This document shows positions 33,649 through 40,936 of a DNA stretch of 64,000 nt, piece after piece. Below the pieces are notes generated by a model, which worked only from the letters and a program-made list of their open reading frames with translations, was not told the DNA's origin and searched no databases. How positions within the stretch are numbered: position 1 is the stretch's first letter; each line of letters begins with the position of its first letter. The position numbers and the translations under genes are program-made. Source of the DNA: Pseudarthrobacter phenanthrenivorans (GTDB lineage Bacteria > Actinomycetota > Actinomycetes > Actinomycetales > Micrococcaceae); assembly GCF_000813845.1 (NCBI RefSeq), contig NZ_JWTB01000004.1:62001-126000 (forward strand), in the 5' to 3' direction.

Positions 33649-34212
33649 ATGACGACACTGTCGCATAAGACCCCGGCGGCATGGCTGGCACGGGTGCTGC
33701 TGGCGCTCACCACAGCCGCGTTCGTGCTCGCTTCCCCGGCGCCGGCGCAGGCGCACGACTCCCTGGAGGCCAGCAACCCTGCCGATGGTTCCACGGTCAG
33801 CGCAATGCCCGCGAAGATCGAGCTGACCTTCGACCACATCCCGATCGCCATCAACTCGATCGTGCGGGTGGAGGATGCCACCGGCACCGACCAGGCGGAC
33901 GGGCCGGTCCAGATCGTGGACAACCAGGTCAGCCAGCCGGTCAAACCGGGTGCGCCCGAAGGAAAGTACACCGTGGTGTGGCGGGTGGTGTCCTCCGACG
34001 GGCACCCCATCGAGGGAACCTTCACCTTCACGGCCGGCGGTCCAAATACCGCGCCTGCCACGGCCGCCGCCACGCCTGCTGCGGCGGCCGGCTCCGGGCT
34101 CCCGGGCCAGCTGGTTGTGGTGGGGATCGTCGCGGGCGTGCTGGTCATCGGGCTCGTGGTTGCCGGGCTCATGATCAGGCGCCGGCTGCGGAGCCCCGAG
34201 GACGACGACTGA
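33649..34212 (+). CDS. CopC domain copper-binding membrane protein
   Basis: A 187-residue protein: signal peptide ending at APAQA, so the mature chain starts with His (HDSLEASNPADGSTV), then a CopC beta-barrel (IELTFDHIPIAINSIVRVED ... WRVVSSDGHPIEGTFTFT). His1 and the DGH histidine are the copper ligands. A flexible Ala/Thr linker and a C-terminal helix with RRRLRSPEDDD inside anchor it. The usual CopD transporter domain is absent. ATG 33649 follows GGGGAAACG. A terminator follows the stop. Confidence 0.92.
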   Translation: MTTLSHKTPAAWLARVLLALTTAAFVLASPAPAQAHDSLEASNPADGSTVSAMPAKIELTFDHIPIAINSIVRVEDATGTDQADGPVQIVDNQVSQPVKPGAPEGKYTVVWRVVSSDGHPIEGTFTFTAGGPNTAPATAAATPAAAAGSGLPGQLVVVGIVAGVLVIGLVVAGLMIRRRLRSPEDDD

Positions 34213-34259
34213 GCACCGCCCAGGCCCGCAGAACCCAGGGCTGAGCCATCCCAAACTGC

Positions 34260-34295
34260 AAGCAGCGCGTCCGGATATTGCCGGGCGCGCTGCTT
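34260..34295 (+). terminator. Terminator of the copper operon
   Basis: Stem AAGCAGCGCG/CGCGCTGCTT (34260-34269 with 34286-34295) plus an inner CCGG/CCGG pair around ATATTG, followed by CATTTAA. It begins 47 bp after the copC stop. Confidence 0.8.
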
Positions 34296-34381
34296 CATTT
34301 AACGGCTTTGATACCCGTTTAGGGCAGGTTTTTTCGGGCGTTCAAGCTGCCGCGCAGGCACGGTACGCGGCAGTTCGATGG

Positions 34382-34490
34382 CACTACTTGTTTGGGTCCA
34401 AGACGGCCTGAATTCCGGCCCCGGAACCAATCCCCGCAGGTCAGGGCAGGAGGAACGGTCCTGAGTACTGGGGCATCCAGCCAAGTAGTG
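34382..34490 (+). ncRNA. Candidate structured leader RNA (three-way junction)
   Basis: The 348-bp gap before the surface-protein operon folds on paper into a closed three-way junction. P1 is CACTACTTG (34382-34390) with CAAGTAGTG (34482-34490). P2 is 34392-34399 with 34423-34430 (one mismatch), capped by a GGCC/GGCC hairpin (34405-34420). P3 is CCCC/GGGG (34432-34435 with 34470-34473), with an upper stem TCAGG/CCTGA (34441-34464). A further hairpin with a GAAAA loop follows (34501-34517), and another (34347-34373) precedes it. It lies 155 nt before the first ATG, as a cis-regulatory RNA would. I could not match it to a known riboswitch consensus. Confidence 0.5.
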
Positions 34491-34644
34491 GCTTCCACGG
34501 CCCGACGAAAAGTCGGGTACCGGTACGTGTTGTTGGGCTTGGGGCGCAGCCGAAAACATTAGGTCATCGATCCACCGAAAGGCACCTGGATGGGGCCGCT
34601 CATGGGGGAACGGGTTCTCACTCACATTTACAAGGAGTCTTTCC

Positions 34645-35100
34645 ATGCGCCACATGACCAAGAAGAACAAGATCGCCGCCGTCGCCGCTTCCGCAGCGCT
34701 GGTAGCCGTTGGCGGCGGGGCCGCGTACGCCTACTGGAGCACCACGGGCTCGGGCAACGGGTCTGCAGTGGCATCGTCGACCACTTCCCCTGTCACGATC
34801 AACGTGACGGTGGACCCGGGCGTGGCACCCGGTACGCCGAAGACCATCACGTACACGGCCGCCAACCCGAACGCCAACAACACCCAGGTGACACTCGCCA
34901 ACCCCGTGGTCACCACCAGCGACGCCGGATGCCTGCCGGGCTGGTTCTCCGCGACCGTCCCCGGTGGCCCCACGAATGTTCCCGCCAACGCGACGACGAC
35001 ACCGCTGGGTACTGGAACGCTGACGCTCAATGACGACCCCGCAGTCAAGCAGGATGCCTGCAAGGGCGCCACCATCACGGTGACCGTCGGCAGCAACTAA
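34645..35100 (+). CDS. Exported protein with YAYW signal and NPN/CKGAT module
   Basis: A 151-residue secreted protein. The signal segment (about 8-30) ends in GGGAAYAYWSTTGSGNGSA, reminiscent of SipW-cognate signal peptides. The rest is one beta-rich domain (about 48-149) with NPN at 74-76, Cys96 and Cys139 in DACKGATI. The same module ends the next two genes' products, suggesting a disulphide-closed Ig-like subunit for surface assembly. ATG 34645 has AAGGAG at ideal spacing. It is the first gene behind the candidate leader RNA. High expression is suggested by the good ribosome site, and a structural (fibre or coat) role is inferred. Confidence 0.7.
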   Translation: MRHMTKKNKIAAVAASAALVAVGGGAAYAYWSTTGSGNGSAVASSTTSPVTINVTVDPGVAPGTPKTITYTAANPNANNTQVTLANPVVTTSDAGCLPGWFSATVPGGPTNVPANATTTPLGTGTLTLNDDPAVKQDACKGATITVTVGSN

Positions 35101-35176
35101 CAAACGCGTGGGCCGGGGGCGGCCAAACTCCGCCCCCGGCCTGCCGTCATTTGCACCAATTGGGAAGGGGCACGGG

Positions 35177-36313
35177 GTGCACAACGAGGACGGGCAGCCG
35201 CGGCATCGCTTGCGGAATGCCATCAAAGTGGCGCTGATCGGCTTTGCCGTGATGCTGGCCAGCGCGGGGGCGCTGTTCGCGGCATCGCAAAGCGCCAAAC
35301 CGGGCATTACGGTGCAGGTCTCCCCTGCCAGCCAGTCCGTCCAGCAAGGGCAGGCAGCTGCCTATACGGTGACGGTGACGTCCACCGGCGGCTTCACCGG
35401 GCCGGTCAACCTGGCCACGGCGGGACTGCCGGCCGGAGCAGCAGGTGCCTTCACGCCGTCGTCCGTCACCCTTAGCTCCGGAAGCACCGCAACCTCAACC
35501 CTGAACGTCACTACCGCCGCAACTACGCCGGCGGGCACCAGCTCCCTGACCATCACCGGCACCAGCGGCAAGGTCTCCGGCAGCGTCACTGCCAGCCTGA
35601 CCGTCAACTACAAGATTTCCTCGGCTATCTCGGTCGCCGCTTCCCCGGATTCCCTGTCGGTCCCGCCGGGCGCCACCGCGGTCTACACGCTGCAGCTCAC
35701 TCGGAATAACCTCTCGGGACCGGTCAGCTTCAGCGTCCTGGGCGGCCTTCCCTCCGGCGCCACGGCATCGTTCTCGCCCAATCCGGTCACCGGCACCTCC
35801 ACGACGTTGCAGGTGGCGACCACCGCCGCTTCCCCCACTGGAAGCTACAACCTGTACCTGGTGGGCACGGGCAAGGATTCGAGCGGGAAGTCGCAGTACG
35901 CCTACGCGAACGTGCAGTTGGTCCTGGATGCGACCATCAAGCAGTTCGTCCTCTCCGGCAACGTCCCCGGAACCCTCTCCCCCGGCACGTCGGCCGGGCT
36001 GGACCTGCAGATCAACAACCCCAACAGCAAGGCGTTGTCATTGACCAACATGTCCGTGGCCGTGGCAGGGGTTACCCGCAGCGCGGATGCCGTGGCCAGG
36101 AACCTCATCTGCACCGCGGCAGACTTCACCGTGACCCAGTACAGCGGCCCCTACCCCCTCAGCGTCCCCGCGGGCACCAGCTCCCTGTCCGGACTCCGGC
36201 TGGCATCGTCGGTGTGGCCCCGGGTGGGAATGCTGGACACCTCCGCCAACCAGGACGGCTGCAAGGGCGCCACCCTCCAGCTCACGTACTCAGGATCAGG
36301 ACAGGGGAACTGA
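35177..36313 (+). CDS. Surface protein with two Ig-like repeats and CKGAT module
   Basis: A 378-residue membrane-anchored or secreted protein. One hydrophobic helix (about 17-37) follows a basic N-terminus. Two related beta-sandwich repeats (about 45-145 and 150-250) carry GFTGPVNLATAGLPAGA and LSGPVSFSVLGGLPSGATA, a pattern seen in bacterial adhesive Ig-like domains. The last 100 residues contain NPN at 281-283, Cys312 and Cys362 in GCKGAT, matching the neighbouring genes. GTG 35177 with GGAAGGGG upstream was chosen over a start at 35108. Second gene of a four-gene unit. Confidence 0.7.
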   Translation: MHNEDGQPRHRLRNAIKVALIGFAVMLASAGALFAASQSAKPGITVQVSPASQSVQQGQAAAYTVTVTSTGGFTGPVNLATAGLPAGAAGAFTPSSVTLSSGSTATSTLNVTTAATTPAGTSSLTITGTSGKVSGSVTASLTVNYKISSAISVAASPDSLSVPPGATAVYTLQLTRNNLSGPVSFSVLGGLPSGATASFSPNPVTGTSTTLQVATTAASPTGSYNLYLVGTGKDSSGKSQYAYANVQLVLDATIKQFVLSGNVPGTLSPGTSAGLDLQINNPNSKALSLTNMSVAVAGVTRSADAVARNLICTAADFTVTQYSGPYPLSVPAGTSSLSGLRLASSVWPRVGMLDTSANQDGCKGATLQLTYSGSGQGN

Positions 36314-36314
36314 G

Positions 36315-36818
36315 ATGACCGCCAGCACCAGGACTGCCAAAGCCGGCAAGAGCCTCAAGGCCGCGGCCCTCGCCGGGATCCTCCTCGCCGCGGGCGCCGG
36401 AACCGCCTACGCCTACTGGGCCGCCGCCGGGGCGGGTGCCGGAACCGCAGCCGCCGGCACCATGCAGGCCGTCACCGTTGACGCGCTCGTTGCCGGGGAC
36501 AGCCCCAGGACGGCGCTCGTTCCAGGCGGGACGGCCGACGTCGTCCTCCGCCTCACCAACCCCAACCCCTACTCCGTGCAGGTGTACAGCGTCACGGCCA
36601 ACGGGCCGGCCACGGCGGACACCGCACATTCGGGCTGCACCACCACCGGCGTCAGCTTCACCGGACCCGCCGCGCCGCTGTCACCGGCAACCTTCATTCC
36701 GGCAAACTCGTCCACCCTGCTCACCCTTCCAGGATCGGCCGCCATGGATACCACCTCACTCGCCGCCTGCCAGGGCGCCACCTTCCGCCTCCCCGTCACG
36801 GCGGAGGTGCGCAAATGA
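36315..36818 (+). CDS. Exported protein with YAYW signal and CQGAT module
   Basis: A 167-residue paralogue of the first gene in the cluster. The signal segment ends in GAGTAYAYWAAAGAGAG, and the module has NPNPYSVQV at 82, Cys108 and Cys152 in ACQGATF. It starts 1 bp after the preceding stop and ends in an ATGA overlap with the next gene, so the last three genes are coupled. The recurrence of signal and module supports a shared export route and co-assembly. Confidence 0.7.
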   Translation: MTASTRTAKAGKSLKAAALAGILLAAGAGTAYAYWAAAGAGAGTAAAGTMQAVTVDALVAGDSPRTALVPGGTADVVLRLTNPNPYSVQVYSVTANGPATADTAHSGCTTTGVSFTGPAAPLSPATFIPANSSTLLTLPGSAAMDTTSLAACQGATFRLPVTAEVRK

Positions 36819-38947
36819 GCCTCGCCATCCGGAAGATGCCGTTCCGCTTCCGTCTCCCCTCCGGGCGGCTGGCATGGATTGTCACCGCGGTCCTGCTCCT
36901 GCTGGGCACGGCCACCGCCGCCTACGGCTTTTGGGCCTCCACCACCAGCAGCAACAATGCCACCGCCGCGGCGGACACTTTGGCGCCGGGATCCAAGCCC
37001 GCCGTCACCGCCAACGGCGCCTCGCTCAGCGTCAGCTGGGCAGCGGGCACCACGGTCAACGGCCGTGCGGCCACCGGCTACACCGTCACCAGGTACGCGG
37101 CTGCCACGGGCGGCACGGGAACGCCGGCCACGGGCGGCTGCGCAGGGACGGTCACCACCCTGACCTGCACCGAACAGAACGTCCCCGGCGGCATCTGGTT
37201 CTACACCGTCACCCCCACCATCGCGCTCTGGACAGGCGCCGAAAGCCCGCGCAGCACCGGCGTCAGCAGTGACTCCACTGCCCCCATCGCTTCCGTTTCC
37301 GGGCTTACCCCGGCCCCCAACGCTGCCGGCTTGAACAACACCAGCCCGGTCACTGTGGCCATCACCGCCAACGACGGTGCCGGCGGCTCAGGCGTGGCAT
37401 CCATCAGTTACATGGTCGACGGCGGCGCGCAGCAGACCGTGAGCGGCGCGTCCGCCTCTGTATCAGTCGCCGGCGACGGAACCCACACTGTGTCCTACTT
37501 CGCCACGGACAATGCGGGCAACACCGGGACGGCGCAGAGCCAGACGGTCCGGATCGACACCACGGCTCCGGCCGCCCCCGGTCTCAGCGTTCCCGCCTAC
37601 GTCAACCTCGCCAACGTCGCTGCTGTCCCCGTCACAGGAACCGCAGAAGCCGGCGCCAAGATCAGCCTTACGGCCACTGACACCGGCTCCGGCGCCCCTC
37701 ATTCCGCGTCCGCCACGGCAACCGCCTCGGCCACCGGGGCATGGTCAGTCACCCTGGACATGGGCACCTTCAAGCAGGGAACGGTCAACTACAGCGCCAC
37801 GGCCGCCGATCCCGCAGGGAACACGAGCCCCGCCAAGGCAGCAACCAGCATCAAGGACACCGTGGCACCTGCAGCGCCCCAGGCCCTGAGCGTTCCGACG
37901 TACGTGAACAGCGCCAACTCTTCCGCAGTCCCGGTCTCCGGCACCGCAGAAGCCGGTGGAACCGTGACCGTCACCGCCACGGACGCCGGCGCCGTGCACA
38001 CCGTTTCCGGTACGGCCACCGCCTCAGGCACTGGCGCATGGTCCCTGAACCTGAACCTCGGCACCCTGAATGACGGAACAGCCAGCTACGCCGTGACCGT
38101 GAAGGACGCGGCGGGCAACAGCAGCAGCACCGCTACAGTTACGGACACAAAGGACACTGTGGCCCCGGTCCTGAGCATCACGGCACCGATGTACGTGAAC
38201 CTCAGCAACTACACCGCGGTCCAGGTCAGCGGCACCACGGATACCTCCGGCACCCTCAACGTGACTGCCCGAAGCAGCGTGACCAACAGCGTCACGAAGC
38301 AGGTGACGGCATCCGGCTCAGCCTGGTCCACGAGCACGGACCTCACCCCGCTCGACCAGGGCACGGTGACCTTCACCGTCTCGATGACCGATGCGGCAGG
38401 CAACACGGGCACGGCGAGCGCCGCGGGTACCACCACCAAGGACACGATTGCCCCGACCGTTAGCGCCATTTCACTGGTCAACAGCGGCGGCACCGCAGGT
38501 GTGGGTAAAGCGGAGCAGGGAGACTCCCTGACGATCCAGTTCTCGGAACAGATGGATGCCACCAAGATCTGCTCCGCATGGAACAACACCGGTACACAGA
38601 CCTTGAACGGCAACGGCGACATCATTGTCAACATCAGCACCGCCAACGTGCTGACGGTCACCAGCGGAACCTGCACGCTCAACGTCGGCTCGGTTTTCCT
38701 GGGCTCGAACGCCAAGTACGGATCCGCAGGCGCCCTCAGCTTCAGCGGAAACGGCGCCAATGCGAGTTCCGTGAGCTGGAACGGATCAAACACCCTGACA
38801 ATCAAGCTTGGAAAGGTGGGCACCGCAACTTCCGGGACAACCACCACGGCGGATTCACCGTCGTATTCGCCGGGAGCCGGCCTTGCCGACATCCCAGGGA
38901 ACCCGCTTGGAGCTGGTCCGTTTGCCGGAGCTGCAGCCCGCTTCTAA
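36815..38947 (+). CDS. Large surface protein with bacterial Ig-like repeats
   Basis: A 710-residue exported protein. The N-terminal helix ends in TATAAYGFWASTTSSNN, a YxFW variant of the signal in its neighbours. A fibronectin-III-like domain (about 60-155) precedes three or four Ig-like repeats (about 155-550), each closed by TDAAGN or KDAAGN and a following DTVAP or DTIAP hinge. The C-terminal about 160 residues form another beta domain starting DTIAPTVSAISLVNSGG with two Cys (KICSAW, GTCTLN). No LPxTG anchor is present. It is probably an adhesin or stalk at the cell surface. Confidence 0.75.
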   Translation: MSLAIRKMPFRFRLPSGRLAWIVTAVLLLLGTATAAYGFWASTTSSNNATAAADTLAPGSKPAVTANGASLSVSWAAGTTVNGRAATGYTVTRYAAATGGTGTPATGGCAGTVTTLTCTEQNVPGGIWFYTVTPTIALWTGAESPRSTGVSSDSTAPIASVSGLTPAPNAAGLNNTSPVTVAITANDGAGGSGVASISYMVDGGAQQTVSGASASVSVAGDGTHTVSYFATDNAGNTGTAQSQTVRIDTTAPAAPGLSVPAYVNLANVAAVPVTGTAEAGAKISLTATDTGSGAPHSASATATASATGAWSVTLDMGTFKQGTVNYSATAADPAGNTSPAKAATSIKDTVAPAAPQALSVPTYVNSANSSAVPVSGTAEAGGTVTVTATDAGAVHTVSGTATASGTGAWSLNLNLGTLNDGTASYAVTVKDAAGNSSSTATVTDTKDTVAPVLSITAPMYVNLSNYTAVQVSGTTDTSGTLNVTARSSVTNSVTKQVTASGSAWSTSTDLTPLDQGTVTFTVSMTDAAGNTGTASAAGTTTKDTIAPTVSAISLVNSGGTAGVGKAEQGDSLTIQFSEQMDATKICSAWNNTGTQTLNGNGDIIVNISTANVLTVTSGTCTLNVGSVFLGSNAKYGSAGALSFSGNGANASSVSWNGSNTLTIKLGKVGTATSGTTTTADSPSYSPGAGLADIPGNPLGAGPFAGAAARF

Positions 38948-39011
38948 GTGCAGCAGCTCCGGCAGCAAGTAGGCCCTCCCCCTGTTGCGGCTCCGGGACC
39001 ATACTGATGGC

Positions 39012-39410
39012 ATGGGTGATCGTGACGACTTCCTGGAATGGGTAAACACCGAGCTCTACGCCGCGGAACTGGCCCTGCACAACGGCGATGCCGGCCCGCG
39101 CCGCGCGCTCTGGTCCCGAAAGGAACCGGTCAGTGTCCTTGGCGCGTGGCGCAATGCCTTCGGGCAGCACGAACTGGACGAATTGTTCACCAGCCTTGGC
39201 AAACAGTTCTCCAACTGCAACTCGTACCGGCTGGAGGTGCTCGCCTGCGACGTGGTGGGTGACATGGCCTATACCGCGGCGTTGGAACATACGTCAGCGT
39301 CAGTCGACGGTGAACCGCGCAGCTACGTGCTCCGGGCAACGCAGGTTTACCGGCGCGAGGAGGGCGCCTGGAAGGTGGCCCACCGGCACGGTGACACCGT
39401 AGGCGGGTGA
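39012..39410 (+). CDS. SnoaL/NTF2-like protein
   Basis: A 132-residue cone-shaped alpha+beta barrel of the NTF2/SnoaL superfamily: ALHNGDAGPRRALWSRKEPVSVLGAWR at the front and SYVLRATQVYRREEGAWKVAHRHGD at the end. These bind small ligands or act as isomerases; the substrate is unknown. CATACT ends 6 nt before the ATG with no Shine-Dalgarno, so it is probably leaderless and separate from the surface operon. Confidence 0.82.
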   Translation: MGDRDDFLEWVNTELYAAELALHNGDAGPRRALWSRKEPVSVLGAWRNAFGQHELDELFTSLGKQFSNCNSYRLEVLACDVVGDMAYTAALEHTSASVDGEPRSYVLRATQVYRREEGAWKVAHRHGDTVGG

Positions 39411-39485
39411 GCAAGGCGCAGCGAGGCCGGGGAAGCTTCCACTTGGAACCCCTGGCCAGCCGTAGCCCGAGGAAGTTACCCGCTG

Positions 39486-40718
39486 TCAGGAAGTACGCCG
39501 GGCCAGCAGGGCGTTCTTGAAGGCCGTGGCGGAGCTGGCGCTGCTGTTGATCCGCCAGTCCGTTTCCTTCTGCATGTGGAACCACACGAACCCCATCACG
39601 TCCGGCTGGGCGGCCAGGTAGGACACCAGCGCCGAGTTCCATGCGGCCTTGTCGCCGCCCACTTCGCTGGAGGCGGTCTCGGCAACGAGGATGGGCACAC
39701 CGGGGGCAAGTGCCCGAAGCTGGGCGATGCCCGGCCCGAAGAGGTCCTGCGGGGAGATCCACGCGCTCCAGGAGGCTGAAGTGCCCCAGTTGTAGCCGTC
39801 CAAAGCAACGACGTCGACGTACCCGGCACCGGGATACAGGCCGGCAAGGTCGGTGGAGCCGTAGTACGGAACGTTCGGGCTCCAGACCCACGTGACGTTG
39901 CTGGCACCCTGCGCCGCGACGACGTCGTGGACGTGCCGCCAGGTCTGGGCGTAGTCACCCGCCTGGTTGCCGTTGACGCCTTCGGCCCACGGATACCAGT
40001 TGCCGTTCATTTCGTGCGCAAACCGCAGCTGCACGGGGTAACCCCAGGCTGCCAGCGACTGGCCCCACTGCGCGATGTATGAGTCGAAGGCACCGGCACT
40101 GATCCTGTCCAGGCTGTAGGCGGGCTGGTCTACCCCGCCGCCCCAGAGCCAGGGTTCCCACGTCACCAGCGGCACGGCGCCCCGTGCCCGGACGGCGTTC
40201 AGCTCGGTGATGGGGGCAGGCTGTGCGAAGTCCTCATAGAACAACACACTGGACGGGGCTTCGCCGGCAAGGACCGCCACCTCGTCGAGCTCGCTGCCGG
40301 CAAGGGGGCCGCCGGCCGTGGCCGCGCCGAAGCGTAGCCTGGCAGTGCTGATGGGCGGCACCGACGAGGTGGGCGCGGACACCGTGAACACCGCCGACGC
40401 CTGCACGGAGGACGTCTTGGCAGTCACCGTGACCTTGCCTGTGGCGCCCGCGGGGATGGTGGCCGGGGCGCTGAAGGCGCCGGCCGCCGTCGTCTTCAGG
40501 GGGAAGGTGGCCGAGCCGATGATCACGGTTCCGGTGGTGGAGGCCCTGAAGCCAGTGCCCGTGACGGTGATGGCAGAGCCTGCAGGTCCGGTGGTGGGAC
40601 TCAGGGAGATCTGTCCCGCGGCTGCCTGCGCGGCTGCGGGCTGGACCACCGTTAGGGCAAGGGCCAGGCCCAGGGCTGCGGCGACTGCCGCGAGGTGCGT
40701 CTTTATGGAGGTAAGCAA
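39486..40718 (-). CDS. Secreted GH26-type glycoside hydrolase with IPT/TIG domain
   Basis: About 410 residues. A signal peptide (core LAAVAAALGLALALTVV, cut near AQA) is followed by an IPT/TIG Ig-fold (about 37-115, ISLSPTTGPAGSAITVTGTG) and a GH26-like barrel. The acid/base region is VQLRFAHEMNGNWYPWAEG and the nucleophile is in PILVAETASSEVGG. GH26 enzymes cleave beta-mannans or mixed glucans. The start is TTG 40718 with GGGGATC upstream; a much longer frame to 42020 overlaps the M50 gene and is not used. It is downstream of the M50 gene on the same strand, but a hairpin separates them. Confidence 0.88.
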   Translation of the reverse strand: MLTSIKTHLAAVAAALGLALALTVVQPAAAQAAAGQISLSPTTGPAGSAITVTGTGFRASTTGTVIIGSATFPLKTTAAGAFSAPATIPAGATGKVTVTAKTSSVQASAVFTVSAPTSSVPPISTARLRFGAATAGGPLAGSELDEVAVLAGEAPSSVLFYEDFAQPAPITELNAVRARGAVPLVTWEPWLWGGGVDQPAYSLDRISAGAFDSYIAQWGQSLAAWGYPVQLRFAHEMNGNWYPWAEGVNGNQAGDYAQTWRHVHDVVAAQGASNVTWVWSPNVPYYGSTDLAGLYPGAGYVDVVALDGYNWGTSASWSAWISPQDLFGPGIAQLRALAPGVPILVAETASSEVGGDKAAWNSALVSYLAAQPDVMGFVWFHMQKETDWRINSSASSATAFKNALLARRTS

Positions 40719-40865
40719 GGCAATCGATCCCCAGAATCGTCGTGGCAGCAAAGCCTGCTGCCGGCCAAGTGCACCGGGCGGCACACGCTGATCGTAGAGG
40801 CCCTGCGTTGAAGCTGAGCAGGCCTTGATCGAATCCTGTGCAAAAAATGTGCCGGTACACTCGGC

Positions 40866-40883
40866 GCGTCCGTTGAAGGACGC
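40866..40883 (-). terminator. Hairpin after the M50 gene
   Basis: GCGTCC/GGACGC stem (40866-40871 with 40878-40883), 53 bp downstream of the protease stop on the minus strand. Modest strength. Confidence 0.4.
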
Positions 40884-40936
40884 CGCGGCAGCAACGGCCC
40901 GCTCCGGGGCCACCACTCCACGCTGGGTTGAGCCGC

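Noticed and set aside
34382..34490. Known c-di-GMP or cobalamin riboswitch
   Set aside because: Key consensus elements of those classes are missing, so only an unclassified structured RNA is claimed.
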